NCBI GenBank assembly: GCA_965215215.1
Contig: OZ244043.1
Coordinates: 744,001-808,000, forward strand
Length of the DNA: 64,000 nt
Reading direction: 5' to 3'
From: CALDTK01 sp965215215
GTDB lineage: Bacteria > Bacteroidota > Bacteroidia > Chitinophagales > Saprospiraceae
The translations under genes were made by a program, and so were the position numbers. Positions 7,015 through 15,043 of this stretch are shown piece after piece. The first letter of the stretch is position 1. The number at the start of each line of letters is the position of its first letter. The notes under the pieces were generated by a model, which was given only the letters and a program-made list of their open reading frames with translations, was not told the origin of the DNA and made no database searches.

Positions 7015-8043
7015 TTAAAGGCCGCCCAGCGGATCGTACAACTCTGCCAACTGCTTCTTACTTGTGTGTAAATAGACGCGCGTCGTCTCGATGCTCCCGT
7101 GGCCCAGTAGATCCTGTACCACGTGCAGCGCCGTTCCATGTTCAACCATATGTGTTGCGAAGCTGTGGCGGAGGCCGTGTAGCGTCAACTGCGGAGGTAG
7201 CCGCGAACGCTCCTTCGCACGCGTGAATATCTTCTGGATCGACGTAGCCGAGTACTGTCCGCCCGCTTGCCCCGTGAACAGCCAATGCTCCGGCGCGTAA
7301 CGGCGTAGATACTCCTCGAGCATCGGCCGCAGTGATGTCGGTATCCCCAAAATCCGATCTTTGTTGCCCTTCGCCTGCCGCACGTGGATGGTACCCCGCT
7401 CCAAGTCAATATCTCGGACCAGAAGCCGTAGCACCTCACCACGGCGCAGTCCGAGGCAGTAGATCGCCGCCAACATGGTCCGGTGCTTACGGTTGTCTAC
7501 CTCCCGCAGCATTCGCCTCACCTGCTCCTCGCTGCACACGTTCGGCAACGCACGCTTGCGCTTCTGCCTCGGGAGTCGCAACTCGTCCACCGGCCAGCCC
7601 AGTACGCGTTCGTAGTACGCCCGGATGCCGTTCACGACCTGATTCATCGTCGCTCGACTGTAACGCTTCTTCTCAATGCAGTGCGTCATGTACGCCAGCA
7701 AGTCCGCGCGTCGGACCTGTTCCAGCGGTCCCACCCACCACTGTTGCAATTGTCGCACGATCCCCCCATATGCCTTCATCGTCGCGTACGCAGCCCCCTC
7801 CAGCATTAGCCTCTCCCGGAGCTGTACTTGCTCGCGCTCCCGAACATCCCTACCCTCGTTACCCAATCCCCGCTCGCGTGGCCGCCGCTCGCACGAAGGT
7901 CGAATAGCCTCCTGCGCTCTGCCAGCGGTTTTACCGCAAGGCCTAACCCGGCTGCTCGACTGGCTTCTCAGCTCGTACCGATTGCCGCATCGGCGCCACC
8001 ACCCGATCCAACAAACCCGCCTCCTCGAGCGCAAGCCACGCAA
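7015..8043 (-). CDS. Tyrosine recombinase (XerC/integrase type)
   Basis: All catalytic residues of a tyrosine recombinase are visible: Arg in YCLGLRRGEVLRLL, Lys in VRQAKGNKDRILGIP, HxxR in LTLHGLRHSFATHM, then LLGHGSIETTRVYLH with the second His and the nucleophile Tyr. The SAM-like N-terminal DNA-binding domain covers about residues 75-160. The insertion between the two catalytic boxes that marks IntI integron integrases is not obvious. The first 45 or so residues of this frame look spurious, and the real protein probably continues into the frame at 7943-8179. It is transcribed toward the cassette array. It may integrate the cassettes, or be an unrelated integrase. Confidence 0.85.
   Translation of the reverse strand: MRGLRSRRRVCWIGWWRRCGNRYELRSQSSSRVRPCGKTAGRAQEAIRPSCERRPRERGLGNEGRDVREREQVQLRERLMLEGAAYATMKAYGGIVRQLQQWWVGPLEQVRRADLLAYMTHCIEKKRYSRATMNQVVNGIRAYYERVLGWPVDELRLPRQKRKRALPNVCSEEQVRRMLREVDNRKHRTMLAAIYCLGLRRGEVLRLLVRDIDLERGTIHVRQAKGNKDRILGIPTSLRPMLEEYLRRYAPEHWLFTGQAGGQYSATSIQKIFTRAKERSRLPPQLTLHGLRHSFATHMVEHGTALHVVQDLLGHGSIETTRVYLHTSKKQLAELYDPLGGL
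7928..7942 (+). repeat. GTTTT mini-hairpin motif, CC/GG stem form
   Basis: GTTTTACCGCAAGGC: GTTTT, stem CC/GG, loop GCAA. It is the only copy seen in the left accessory part, at its border. Confidence 0.6.
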
Positions 8044-8179
8044 CCCTGCTCTCCGGGACCTCCCAGAGCTTCAACGGCTTGTTCCAGCGCGCTCGCGGTA
8101 CGGTCCTCGCGCGTACCATCAGGCCCTCGTCGTATGGGATGGCGAAGTGGATGTTTCGATTCATCCGACCAATTAACAC
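7943..8179 (-). CDS. Probable N-terminal module of the recombinase, out of frame
   Basis: This 78-residue frame starts MLIGRMNRNIHFAIPYDEG and contains RARTVPRARWNKPLKLWEVP. That pattern (basic strand, then a W-x-P-x-x-x-x-W element) is found at the N-terminus of Bacteroidota tyrosine recombinases ahead of the SAM-like domain. It overlaps the next frame by 101 bases and is shifted relative to it. Either a one-base lesion lies around 7943-8000, or this is a separate small protein. I favour the first. A GTTTT mini-hairpin motif (7928-7942) sits at the junction. Confidence 0.45.
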   Translation of the reverse strand: MLIGRMNRNIHFAIPYDEGLMVRARTVPRARWNKPLKLWEVPESRVAWLALEEAGLLDRVVAPMRQSVRAEKPVEQPG

Positions 8180-8245
8180 AAAAAGTGTTGAAATGGGCTG
8201 CCCGCATAACTCGAGAGCTTCCAGTGGCCTCCCTCCCTCCCTCGC

Positions 8246-10294
8246 CTACAGCACTTTCACCTGCTTCCGCAACGCAAACAACTCGTCCCGAAACTGCGCC
8301 GCCGTAATGAAGTCGAGCTCTTTGGCCGCCCGCTTCATCTTGTCCTCCGTCTCCTTGATCAGCCGCTCCAACTGATCGCGCCCCATGTACTTCACCACGG
8401 GATCGGCCGCGAGGCTCGGGGTATCGTTCTCGACGTAAGCTTCCTGCTTCCCGCGGATGTCGAGGATCGACCGTTTCGCGAGGATCTCGGCCTTCGACTT
8501 CTTGTTCATCGTCGGCACGATCCCGTGCTCCTCGTTGTAGGCGCCCTGGATCGCCCGGCGGCGGTTGGTCTCGTCGATCGTCATCTGCATGGCCTCGGTC
8601 ACCTTGTCCGCGTAGAAGATCACGAGGCCATTCACGTTCCGCGCGGCACGTCCGGCCGTCTGCGTCAACGAGCGATCGTTGCGGAGGAAGCCCTCCTTAT
8701 CGGCGTCGAGGATGGCGACCAGGCTTACCTCCGGAAGGTCTAATCCTTCCCGCAGGAGGTTCACCCCGACGAGCACGTCGAAGTGCCCGAGGCGGAGGTC
8801 GCGCAAAATTTCGACCCGTTCGAGCGTGTCCACCTCCGAGTGGATGTACCGCACCTTGTGGTTGAGCTTCGTGAGGTACTTCGTCAGCTCCTCCGACATC
8901 CGCTTGGTCAGGGTCGTCACCAGCACCCGCTCATCGGCCTCCACCCGGTCCGCAATCTCGTCGAGTAGATCGTCGATCTGGTTGATGCTCGGACGGACCT
9001 CAATGGGTGGGTCGAGCAGACCCGTCGGGCGGATAATCTGCTCGACGAACTCCCCGCCGGTTTGCTCCATTTCGTACTCTCCCGGCGTTGCCGACACGTA
9101 GATCACTTGATTGATGAGCGTTTCGAACTCGTCGAAATTGAGCGGCCGGTTATCCATCGCGCTCGGCAGCCTGAAACCGTAGTTCACCAGGTTAATCTTA
9201 CGTGCCCGGTCGCCTCCCCACATTCCCCGCACCTGCGGCACGGTTTGGTGCGACTCGTCAATGATCATTAGGTAGTCGTCGGGGAAGTAGTCGAGCAGGC
9301 AGAAGCCCCGCGTTCCGGGAGCGCGTCCGTCGAAGTAGCGGGAGTAGTTCTCGACGCCATTGCAGTAGCCGAGCTCGCGGATCATCTCCAAATCAAAGTT
9401 GGTCCGCTCCGCAATCCGGTGGGCTTCGAGTAGCCGGCCTTCGCGCTCGAAGTAGGTCTGCTGGTGGTGCAGTTCATCCTGGATGGAGTTGATGATCTGC
9501 GGCATCCGATCCTTGGGCGCCATGTAGAGCGCAGCGGGGAAAATAGCCGTATCCTCTACCTCCGCAATCCGCTTCCCGCTTTCGGTATCGAGCCGCTCTA
9601 ACGTCTCGATTTCGTCACCAAAGAAGGTGATACGGAGCCCCTCTTCGTTGTAGGGCAAGTTGATATCGACCGTATCGCCGCGGACGCGGAAGGTGGCCCG
9701 GCGGAAATCCGTCTCGGTGCGCGAGTAGAGGGCATCGACCAGTTTGTAGAGGAGTCCGTTTCGCGAGATCTGCTGGCCTTTGTGTAGCCTCACGACCCCC
9801 GCCTTGAAATCGTCCGGATTGCCGATACCGTAGATGCAACTCACCGAGGCCACGATAATTACGTCGCGCCGCCCACTCAGCAGCGCCGAGGTAGCGCGCA
9901 GCCGCAGCTTGTCCACCTCCTCGTTGATGCTGAGGTCTTTCTCGATGTACGTGTCCGAGGTCGAGATGTAGGCCTCCGGTTGGTAGTAATCGTAGTAGCT
10001 CACGAAGTACTCCACGGCCGCATCCGGGAAGAAATCTTGAAACTCGCCGTAGAGCTGAGCGGTCAGGGTCTTATTGTGCGTGAGCACGAGGGTGGGCCGG
10101 CCGAGCCGCGCGATCGCATTGGCCATCGTGAAGGTCTTCCCCGAGCCCGTCACCCCGAGCAGCACCTGCGTCGCCTCGCCCTCCTCGACCCCGGCGCACA
10201 GGCGCTCGATCGCCTGCGGCTGGTCGCCCGTCGGCTGAAAGGGGGAGTCGAGACGGAACTTGCGTTTTTTGGAAGGACGGGTAGCGGTACTCAC
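8246..10294 (-). CDS. uvrB: Excinuclease ABC subunit B
   Basis: UvrB is the damage-verifying helicase-like subunit of bacterial nucleotide excision repair, working with UvrA and UvrC. Walker A is GVTGSGKT at about residues 47-54. The damage-probing beta-hairpin is in FVSYYDYYQPEAYI, the DEAD-like box is IDESHQT, and helicase motif VI is QTAGRAARN. The C-terminal UvrC-binding coiled coil is the segment LIKETEDKMKRAAKELDF. Length, about 682 residues, is normal. I chose GTG at 10294; the frame also has a TTG at 10339. The gene is divergent from an arginyltransferase-like gene, with about 75 bases between the starts. Confidence 0.95.
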   Translation of the reverse strand: MSTATRPSKKRKFRLDSPFQPTGDQPQAIERLCAGVEEGEATQVLLGVTGSGKTFTMANAIARLGRPTLVLTHNKTLTAQLYGEFQDFFPDAAVEYFVSYYDYYQPEAYISTSDTYIEKDLSINEEVDKLRLRATSALLSGRRDVIIVASVSCIYGIGNPDDFKAGVVRLHKGQQISRNGLLYKLVDALYSRTETDFRRATFRVRGDTVDINLPYNEEGLRITFFGDEIETLERLDTESGKRIAEVEDTAIFPAALYMAPKDRMPQIINSIQDELHHQQTYFEREGRLLEAHRIAERTNFDLEMIRELGYCNGVENYSRYFDGRAPGTRGFCLLDYFPDDYLMIIDESHQTVPQVRGMWGGDRARKINLVNYGFRLPSAMDNRPLNFDEFETLINQVIYVSATPGEYEMEQTGGEFVEQIIRPTGLLDPPIEVRPSINQIDDLLDEIADRVEADERVLVTTLTKRMSEELTKYLTKLNHKVRYIHSEVDTLERVEILRDLRLGHFDVLVGVNLLREGLDLPEVSLVAILDADKEGFLRNDRSLTQTAGRAARNVNGLVIFYADKVTEAMQMTIDETNRRRAIQGAYNEEHGIVPTMNKKSKAEILAKRSILDIRGKQEAYVENDTPSLAADPVVKYMGRDQLERLIKETEDKMKRAAKELDFITAAQFRDELFALRKQVKVL

Positions 10295-10368
10295 GGAGGT
10301 AGTTTGTCGGGGACTGAATGAGACAAGGTAGTACAACAAAACCCGCCTCGCCTGACCTCTTTTTACCG

Positions 10369-11406
10369 ATGATCGCCACGTTGCACCAGGATCAATTCCT
10401 CGAGGAGGGCTACTTCCGCACGGGGCACACCATCCGGCGCACCCGATTCCTGTTCGTCGAACACCAGATGTACTCCACCATCTGGAGTCGGGTCGATTTG
10501 CAATCGTTTCGCTTCCGCAAATCGCACCGCAAATTGCTCAAGCGCAACGAAGGAAAGTTCCGGTACGAGGTCTTGCCCTACACGGCTACCCGAGCCCAGG
10601 ACGAACTCTACGAGCGCTACCAGCGCAGTCACCCGCTCGACGTAGGCCGCACGCTCGAAGACGTGTTCGGGAACCAACCCACGACCCACGATTTCGATAC
10701 CTACCGGTGCCTGGTATACGAAGGGGAGCGGCTGGTCGCCTTCTCGTGCTTCGACCTGGGGGGCGAGACGCTGGCCTCCATCTTCGCCGCCTACGAACCC
10801 GAATACGCACGGTACAGCCTCGGCTTCTACTCCATGCTCCTCGAACTCGAGTACGGGCGCGCGCACGGCTTCCGGCACTACCACCCCGGCTACTGCGTAC
10901 CCGGGCTCGGTGCTTTCACCTACAAGCTGCGACTCCCGAACCTGGAGGGGCGAACTTTCCTGAACCGCGTTTGGCGACCGATGGACGAGGTGATCGCCGA
11001 TACCCTACCGCACCAGCTACTCGAGGCTAAGACCGAGCAGCTCGAGCGCGCCGCCGAGCGCGCCGAGCTTTGCTACGACCGGCTGTTTATGCCGCTCTCC
11101 GAGATTCTACCGGCCGCAAATCAGGAGTTCGGCCCGATGCCGCTGCCCGTCATGCTCGCTTTCGGGGGGAGTGCCGACGCGCAGGGCGAGTTCTTCGCCG
11201 GCTACGATCCCGAGCCCGGGCGGTACGTCATTTGGTACGGGGTCGAGGCGGGCGACCTCGCGCTGGAGCCCGACTTCAGCTCGATCGTCGAGTCCGTCCC
11301 GAAACCGTCTAGCCTGAAATTCTACGGCTGGCGCACCGAGCTGGGGGAGTCCGACAACCCGGTCAAGCTGATGCTCGCCCTCGCGCTGCACCCGGGGATA
11401 GCGTAG
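10369..11406 (+). CDS. Arginyl-tRNA-protein transferase-like (ATE C-terminal domain, GNAT fold)
   Basis: A protein of about 345 residues. The central part matches the C-terminal, GNAT-like domain of ATE/Bpt aminoacyl-tRNA protein transferases: RYEVLPYTATRAQDELYERY, RCLVYEGERLVAFSCFDLGG, then YARYSLGFYSMLLELEYGRA and the HYHPGYCVPG loop. ATE enzymes move Arg or Leu from a tRNA to protein N-termini for degradation. The N-terminal Cys-rich ATE domain is not recognisable (few cysteines), so the activity is uncertain. I chose the ATG at 10369, in front of IATLHQDQFLEEGYF. It is divergent from uvrB. Confidence 0.65.
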   Translation: MIATLHQDQFLEEGYFRTGHTIRRTRFLFVEHQMYSTIWSRVDLQSFRFRKSHRKLLKRNEGKFRYEVLPYTATRAQDELYERYQRSHPLDVGRTLEDVFGNQPTTHDFDTYRCLVYEGERLVAFSCFDLGGETLASIFAAYEPEYARYSLGFYSMLLELEYGRAHGFRHYHPGYCVPGLGAFTYKLRLPNLEGRTFLNRVWRPMDEVIADTLPHQLLEAKTEQLERAAERAELCYDRLFMPLSEILPAANQEFGPMPLPVMLAFGGSADAQGEFFAGYDPEPGRYVIWYGVEAGDLALEPDFSSIVESVPKPSSLKFYGWRTELGESDNPVKLMLALALHPGIA

Positions 11407-11411
11407 GCGCC

Positions 11412-11870
11412 TCACTGCAGGTACCGCAGTCGCACCACGATCTCCAAGCCGCTGTCGGCGGCGAGTTCGAAATCGAAGTCCTCGTAGGCCGGCCGACTCA
11501 AGCCCCGGTGGTAATAGTCCGCGAACCCGAAGCCCTCCTGGGGGAGTACCCAGCCCCAGTCCATCCCCCCGCTGTCGTTCTCGTCGTCTACCGCGGCCAG
11601 CGCGTAGCGTCCCGGGGGCACGTCATCGTACGTGAACACGAGCACCCCCGCCTCGGGCGCGCGCTTGCGGGCGTGTCGCTGGAAGTTGCTCTTCCGCGCG
11701 TCCCAATCCTCGGGGGTCCGATAGAAGCCGAAGTGCAAGCTACCGACGCTGTCGCGGACGCCCTCGACGCGAATGCTCAGCCGCTGCGCGCGCGATGTAC
11801 GCGGCGGCCAGAGACACGCAAACCCGAGGAGGAGGCCCAGCCCCGAGCCCTGAATCCATTTCAAACCCAT
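11412..11870 (-). CDS. DUF2141 secreted protein
   Basis: From the ATG at 11870 the product starts with a signal peptide (GLGLLLGFACLWPP... ending at SRAQ). The body is DUF2141: a beta-rich start (LSIRVEGVRDSVGSLHFGF) and the family signature AAVDDENDSGGMDWGWVLPQ EGFGFADYY. About 152 residues, normal size. Function of the family is unknown; the proteins are exported. It converges with the arginyltransferase-like gene, 5 bases apart. A GTTTT mini-hairpin motif lies in its upstream region at 11912-11925. Confidence 0.8.
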   Translation of the reverse strand: MGLKWIQGSGLGLLLGFACLWPPRTSRAQRLSIRVEGVRDSVGSLHFGFYRTPEDWDARKSNFQRHARKRAPEAGVLVFTYDDVPPGRYALAAVDDENDSGGMDWGWVLPQEGFGFADYYHRGLSRPAYEDFDFELAADSGLEIVVRLRYLQ

Positions 11871-11911
11871 CAATCCCAAATATCGGCTGCGTTCGCGAAC
11901 GAAGATATCGA

Positions 11912-11925
11912 GTTTTAGCGTAAGC
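11912..11925 (+). repeat. GTTTT mini-hairpin motif
   Basis: GTTTTAGCGTAAGC, loop GTAA, in the intergenic region between the DUF2141 gene and the SRPBCC gene. Confidence 0.6.
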
Positions 11926-12010
11926 CTTCCTCTAAAACGCGCAACAGAACTTCGTAAACATTGCTGCCCATACGGCGATACTATTAAGCCCAGGAAAACG
12001 CCCAATTATA

Positions 12011-13171
12011 ATGAGCGACGACAGCAAGAAGTCAAAGGTTAGCAGCAACGGCAGCGCTAACGCTTCCAAGAAGACAGATACCCCGAGTCCCACGAAGGCG
12101 AACGACCCGATGCAGCCGGCCGATAAGCTAGACGACCCGAAGGTGCCCATCGACAAGGCTACCTCCGTTACGCCCGACGATGCCCTCGATCAGGTGCGCA
12201 CCCAACGCACCCACGCCCACGTACCGGCGGGGCACAAGGAAGGGCCTACCGATGTGAAGCAGCAGGCGGGGGACCAGGCGAAAGATCTCACTGCTGAAGG
12301 CGAAGCCGCCGACGCCGAGGGGCAGGGCGGGAGGGCGCTCGACCGGGTGAGGGATAGAGTGGCCGACGCCAGGGCACAGGGCAAAACGGCATACGATAAG
12401 GCGAGAGAATTCGGCGCTAAAACGACGCAGGATACGCTCGACGCGGTGAAAGGCAGGGTGTCCTCGGCCGAGGATCGGGCCAAGGAGTTAAAGAGTCGTT
12501 TTGACGAAAGTGGCTACTCGCCCGCTTCGGACTACACCGTGCGCAACGTTGCGATCGGTGCTGCCGTGGGGGGCTTCCTGCTGCTCGCTATCCGGGCGTT
12601 TACCGCCGGCGGCGGCGATCGTGGTCGGTACGGTGAGTTTGAGAATTCCAATCAATCGAATACGGGCCGCCCCAGCTCGCGCAAGCACGAGCCCATCCAC
12701 AAAGGCGTGCAGACGGCCATCCCCGTGGGTTCGGAAGTGCACGTGCGCGAGAGCATCACCGTGGATCGACCCGCCAAGGAGCTGTACGCGAAGTGGCACC
12801 GTTTCGAAAATTTACCCCTTATCCTCAGTCACCTCAAGAACGTGACCACGCTCGAGGACGGCCGTAGCTACTGGGAGACGGAGGGGGTAACCGGACCGGT
12901 CAGTTGGTACGCCCGGGTAACGTCCGACGTGCCCGCACGCCGCATCGCTTGGCGTTCCGAAGACCGCGCCGACATCCCGAACCGCGGTGAGGTGCGCTTC
13001 GAGCCCACCCCCGGCGGCAAGGGCACCAAGCTTACGGTAAACCTGTACTACAATCCTCCCGGAGGCGTATTCGGTCAGGCACTCGCCACGCTGTTCGGCG
13101 AGAGTCCCTCGCAGCAGATCAGCTCCGACCTCAAGCGTTTCAAGAAAACGATGGAGGAGCAGGCTGCGTAA
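12011..13171 (+). CDS. Membrane-anchored SRPBCC (polyketide cyclase/START-like) protein
   Basis: This 386-residue protein has three parts. Residues 1-165 are low-complexity and highly charged (Lys, Asp, Ala-rich; ATPase-like LEA-type repeats such as VRDRVADARAQGKTAYDKA). One membrane helix follows at about 178-195 (VAIGAAVGGFLLLAIRAF). The C-terminal SRPBCC domain spans about 240-385 and starts VHVRESITVDRPAKELYAKW, with FENLPLILSHLKNV and GPVSWYARVTSDVP. Such cyclase/dehydrase-like domains bind lipophilic ligands. The combination of a disordered stress-protein-like tail with this domain suggests a cell-envelope stress role, but that is inference. Confidence 0.75.
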   Translation: MSDDSKKSKVSSNGSANASKKTDTPSPTKANDPMQPADKLDDPKVPIDKATSVTPDDALDQVRTQRTHAHVPAGHKEGPTDVKQQAGDQAKDLTAEGEAADAEGQGGRALDRVRDRVADARAQGKTAYDKAREFGAKTTQDTLDAVKGRVSSAEDRAKELKSRFDESGYSPASDYTVRNVAIGAAVGGFLLLAIRAFTAGGGDRGRYGEFENSNQSNTGRPSSRKHEPIHKGVQTAIPVGSEVHVRESITVDRPAKELYAKWHRFENLPLILSHLKNVTTLEDGRSYWETEGVTGPVSWYARVTSDVPARRIAWRSEDRADIPNRGEVRFEPTPGGKGTKLTVNLYYNPPGGVFGQALATLFGESPSQQISSDLKRFKKTMEEQAA

Positions 13172-13186
13172 ACGCTCCCCCCACTA

Positions 13187-13200
13187 GCTTTCGCTAAAAC
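13187..13200 (-). repeat. GTTTT mini-hairpin motif
   Basis: Reverse strand GTTTTAGCGAAAGC (with the next base T the stem is AGC/GCT around GAAA). It touches the terminator stem that starts at 13199. Confidence 0.6.
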
Positions 13201-13240
13201 TCGACCCGATCGGCTTCACGGCCCTTCGGGTCGAGTCGTT
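13199..13240. terminator. Bidirectional terminator between convergent genes
   Basis: ACTCGACCCGA (13199-13209) pairs with TCGGGTCGAGT (13226-13236), an 11-bp stem, between the SRPBCC gene and the convergent ctpA-like gene. Confidence 0.7.
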
Positions 13241-13246
13241 TGTACC

Positions 13247-14881
13247 CTACCCTTTCAGCAGTCCCGCATATCGCTCGTCGTCGAGGAGCACGTTGACCGC
13301 CTCGACCACCTCCGGGTCGTTGCGCAGGCCGATGCGGATCCGACCCTCCTGGAGGTAGTAGCGGCTGGCGATCTCCTTCTCGATGAGGTCGGAGATGGCC
13401 TCCTGGTAGGTTTCGAGCTCCTTGCGCTTGGCGGCCATGATTTTCTCCTGGAGCGCTTCGATGTCCGCTACCTCGAGGTAGTGATCGCTCTCGACCTGAT
13501 CCGCTAGCTCACGTACCCGTTGCTCGGCGGGGGTATCGTAGCTGTAGTCGCGCGCCTCGAGGAAAGCGAGGAAGTCGGTCCACTGATCGAACTGAAACTC
13601 GTCGACCGGACCGATGGAATCGTGCTTGATCGCGTACAGGGTAGCGTAGTCGAACACGATCCAGTTGTCGGCGAGGATTTCGAGGATGTTGGAATTTTCG
13701 TCGCGATCGACCACGATGTCCGGCTTCACGCCACCGCCGTCGAGCACCTCGCGCCCGCTGAGGGTTTTAAACTTCGACCGGCGCTCGTCCGCGATGTCTA
13801 CGGGTTCGCCGTTCTCGTACTCGACGCCCTGGATGCACCGCCCGGAGGGGATGTAATACTTGGCTGTAGTCAGTTTGAGACGCGAGTTGTAGCCGATGTC
13901 CTGCGTGTGCTGCACGAGCCCCTTACCGAAAGACCGCTGCCCGACGAGCACGCCGCGGTCGAGGTCCTGCACGGCACCCGCTACGATCTCCGAGGCGGAG
14001 GCCGAGCGGCCGTTGATGAGGATCGCGACCTTCATCTCCGGGAAGGCGGGATTTTTATTGGTCTTGAAGGTGCGCTCCCACTCCTTCACCTTGCCCTTCG
14101 TGGTAACCACCGGCTCGCCCTTGGGCACGAATACGTTCGTCACGTTGACAGCCTCAGTGAGGAGTCCCCCTGGATTACCGCGCAGATCGAGTACGATGCC
14201 CTTCATATCGGGATTCGCCTTCTGCAACTCGAGCAATCTCTCCTGCACGTTCGGTCCGGCGTCACGCGTGAACTGCGTGAGCGCCACGTAACCGATGCCA
14301 TCGCGGATGATACCGGAGTAGGGCACGTTCGGCAGGTTGATCTCGTCGCGCTCCACGCGCACGGTCTGCTCGCCCGCCCCGGGCCGATCGATGAGCAGTT
14401 CTACCTCCGTGCCCGGAAATCCTTTTAGTACTTCGTTGATCTCCTCGATCCCCATGTCGACCACGCTCGTGCCGTCGACGCCGAGCAGGATGTCCCCGGC
14501 CTTCAGTCCGGCCTTGACCGCCGGCGATTCCGCCTGCGGCTCGATGAGCACGATGGCCGAATCGATGCGCTCGAACTGCGCGCCGAGTCCGTCGTAACGC
14601 CCCTCCGTCATCAGGCGAAAGCCCTCTATCTCCGACTCCGAGATGTAGTTGGTGTACGGATCGAGGCTCTCCACCATCGCGTCGATGCCCACCCGCATCA
14701 GCTGCGCCGGATCGATTTCGTCGACGTAGTAGGTATTGAGCTCCTTGTACAGATTGGTAAAGACCTCCAGGTTTTTCGAGATCTCGAAGAAGCGCCCGTG
14801 GTCGGGACCGAAGGTGGCGGCCGTGAGCCCGATACCGCCGGCAACAGCGAGGACGGTGAGTTTGGCGGAGGGCAGTTTCAT
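13247..14881 (-). CDS. C-terminal processing peptidase (S41 family)
   Basis: A CtpA/Prc-like serine protease of 544 residues. There is an N-terminal export/anchor segment (LAVAGGIGLTAATFG), a PDZ domain at about 95-170 (PAVKAGLKAGDILLGVDG), and the S41 catalytic domain. The nucleophile is Ser295 in NGRSASASEI and the general base is Lys320 in RSFGKGLVQ, the standard 25-residue spacing; LDLRGNPGGLL marks the substrate groove. These enzymes trim or degrade proteins in the cell envelope. It stands alone, reading toward a shared terminator with the SRPBCC gene, and its upstream region carries a GTTTT mini-hairpin (14909-14922). Confidence 0.92.
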   Translation of the reverse strand: MKLPSAKLTVLAVAGGIGLTAATFGPDHGRFFEISKNLEVFTNLYKELNTYYVDEIDPAQLMRVGIDAMVESLDPYTNYISESEIEGFRLMTEGRYDGLGAQFERIDSAIVLIEPQAESPAVKAGLKAGDILLGVDGTSVVDMGIEEINEVLKGFPGTEVELLIDRPGAGEQTVRVERDEINLPNVPYSGIIRDGIGYVALTQFTRDAGPNVQERLLELQKANPDMKGIVLDLRGNPGGLLTEAVNVTNVFVPKGEPVVTTKGKVKEWERTFKTNKNPAFPEMKVAILINGRSASASEIVAGAVQDLDRGVLVGQRSFGKGLVQHTQDIGYNSRLKLTTAKYYIPSGRCIQGVEYENGEPVDIADERRSKFKTLSGREVLDGGGVKPDIVVDRDENSNILEILADNWIVFDYATLYAIKHDSIGPVDEFQFDQWTDFLAFLEARDYSYDTPAEQRVRELADQVESDHYLEVADIEALQEKIMAAKRKELETYQEAISDLIEKEIASRYYLQEGRIRIGLRNDPEVVEAVNVLLDDERYAGLLKG

Positions 14882-14908
14882 AGAGGCGCGTTGGGGGTTG
14901 TACGATTC

Positions 14909-14922
14909 GCTTACGCTAAAAC
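14909..14922 (-). repeat. GTTTT mini-hairpin motif
   Basis: Reverse strand GTTTTAGCGTAAGC, about 30 bases upstream of the S41 peptidase start. Confidence 0.6.
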
Positions 14923-14980
14923 TAGGGGCGGGTGCACAGAGCTAACGCTTCGGGCTGCAAAAACTGTGTCAAACGAGAAC

Positions 14981-15010
14981 GGGCCGCCCTCTCGTTGGAG
15001 AGGGCGGCCC
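14981..15010 (-). terminator. Strong hairpin after the lipoprotein gene
   Basis: GGGCCGCCCTCTC and GAGAGGGCGGCCC form a perfect 13-bp stem with a 4-base loop, 34 bases past the stop of the lipoprotein gene. Confidence 0.8.
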
Positions 15011-15043
15011 GGTTCGACAAACGATACGTTGAAACCGCGAGGG

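Noticed and set aside
12382..12430. Further GTTTT-like words in the SRPBCC gene
   Set aside because: The stem or loop positions do not match (for example GGGCAAAAC and GGCGCTAAAAC without the paired AAGC), so they were not counted as motif copies.
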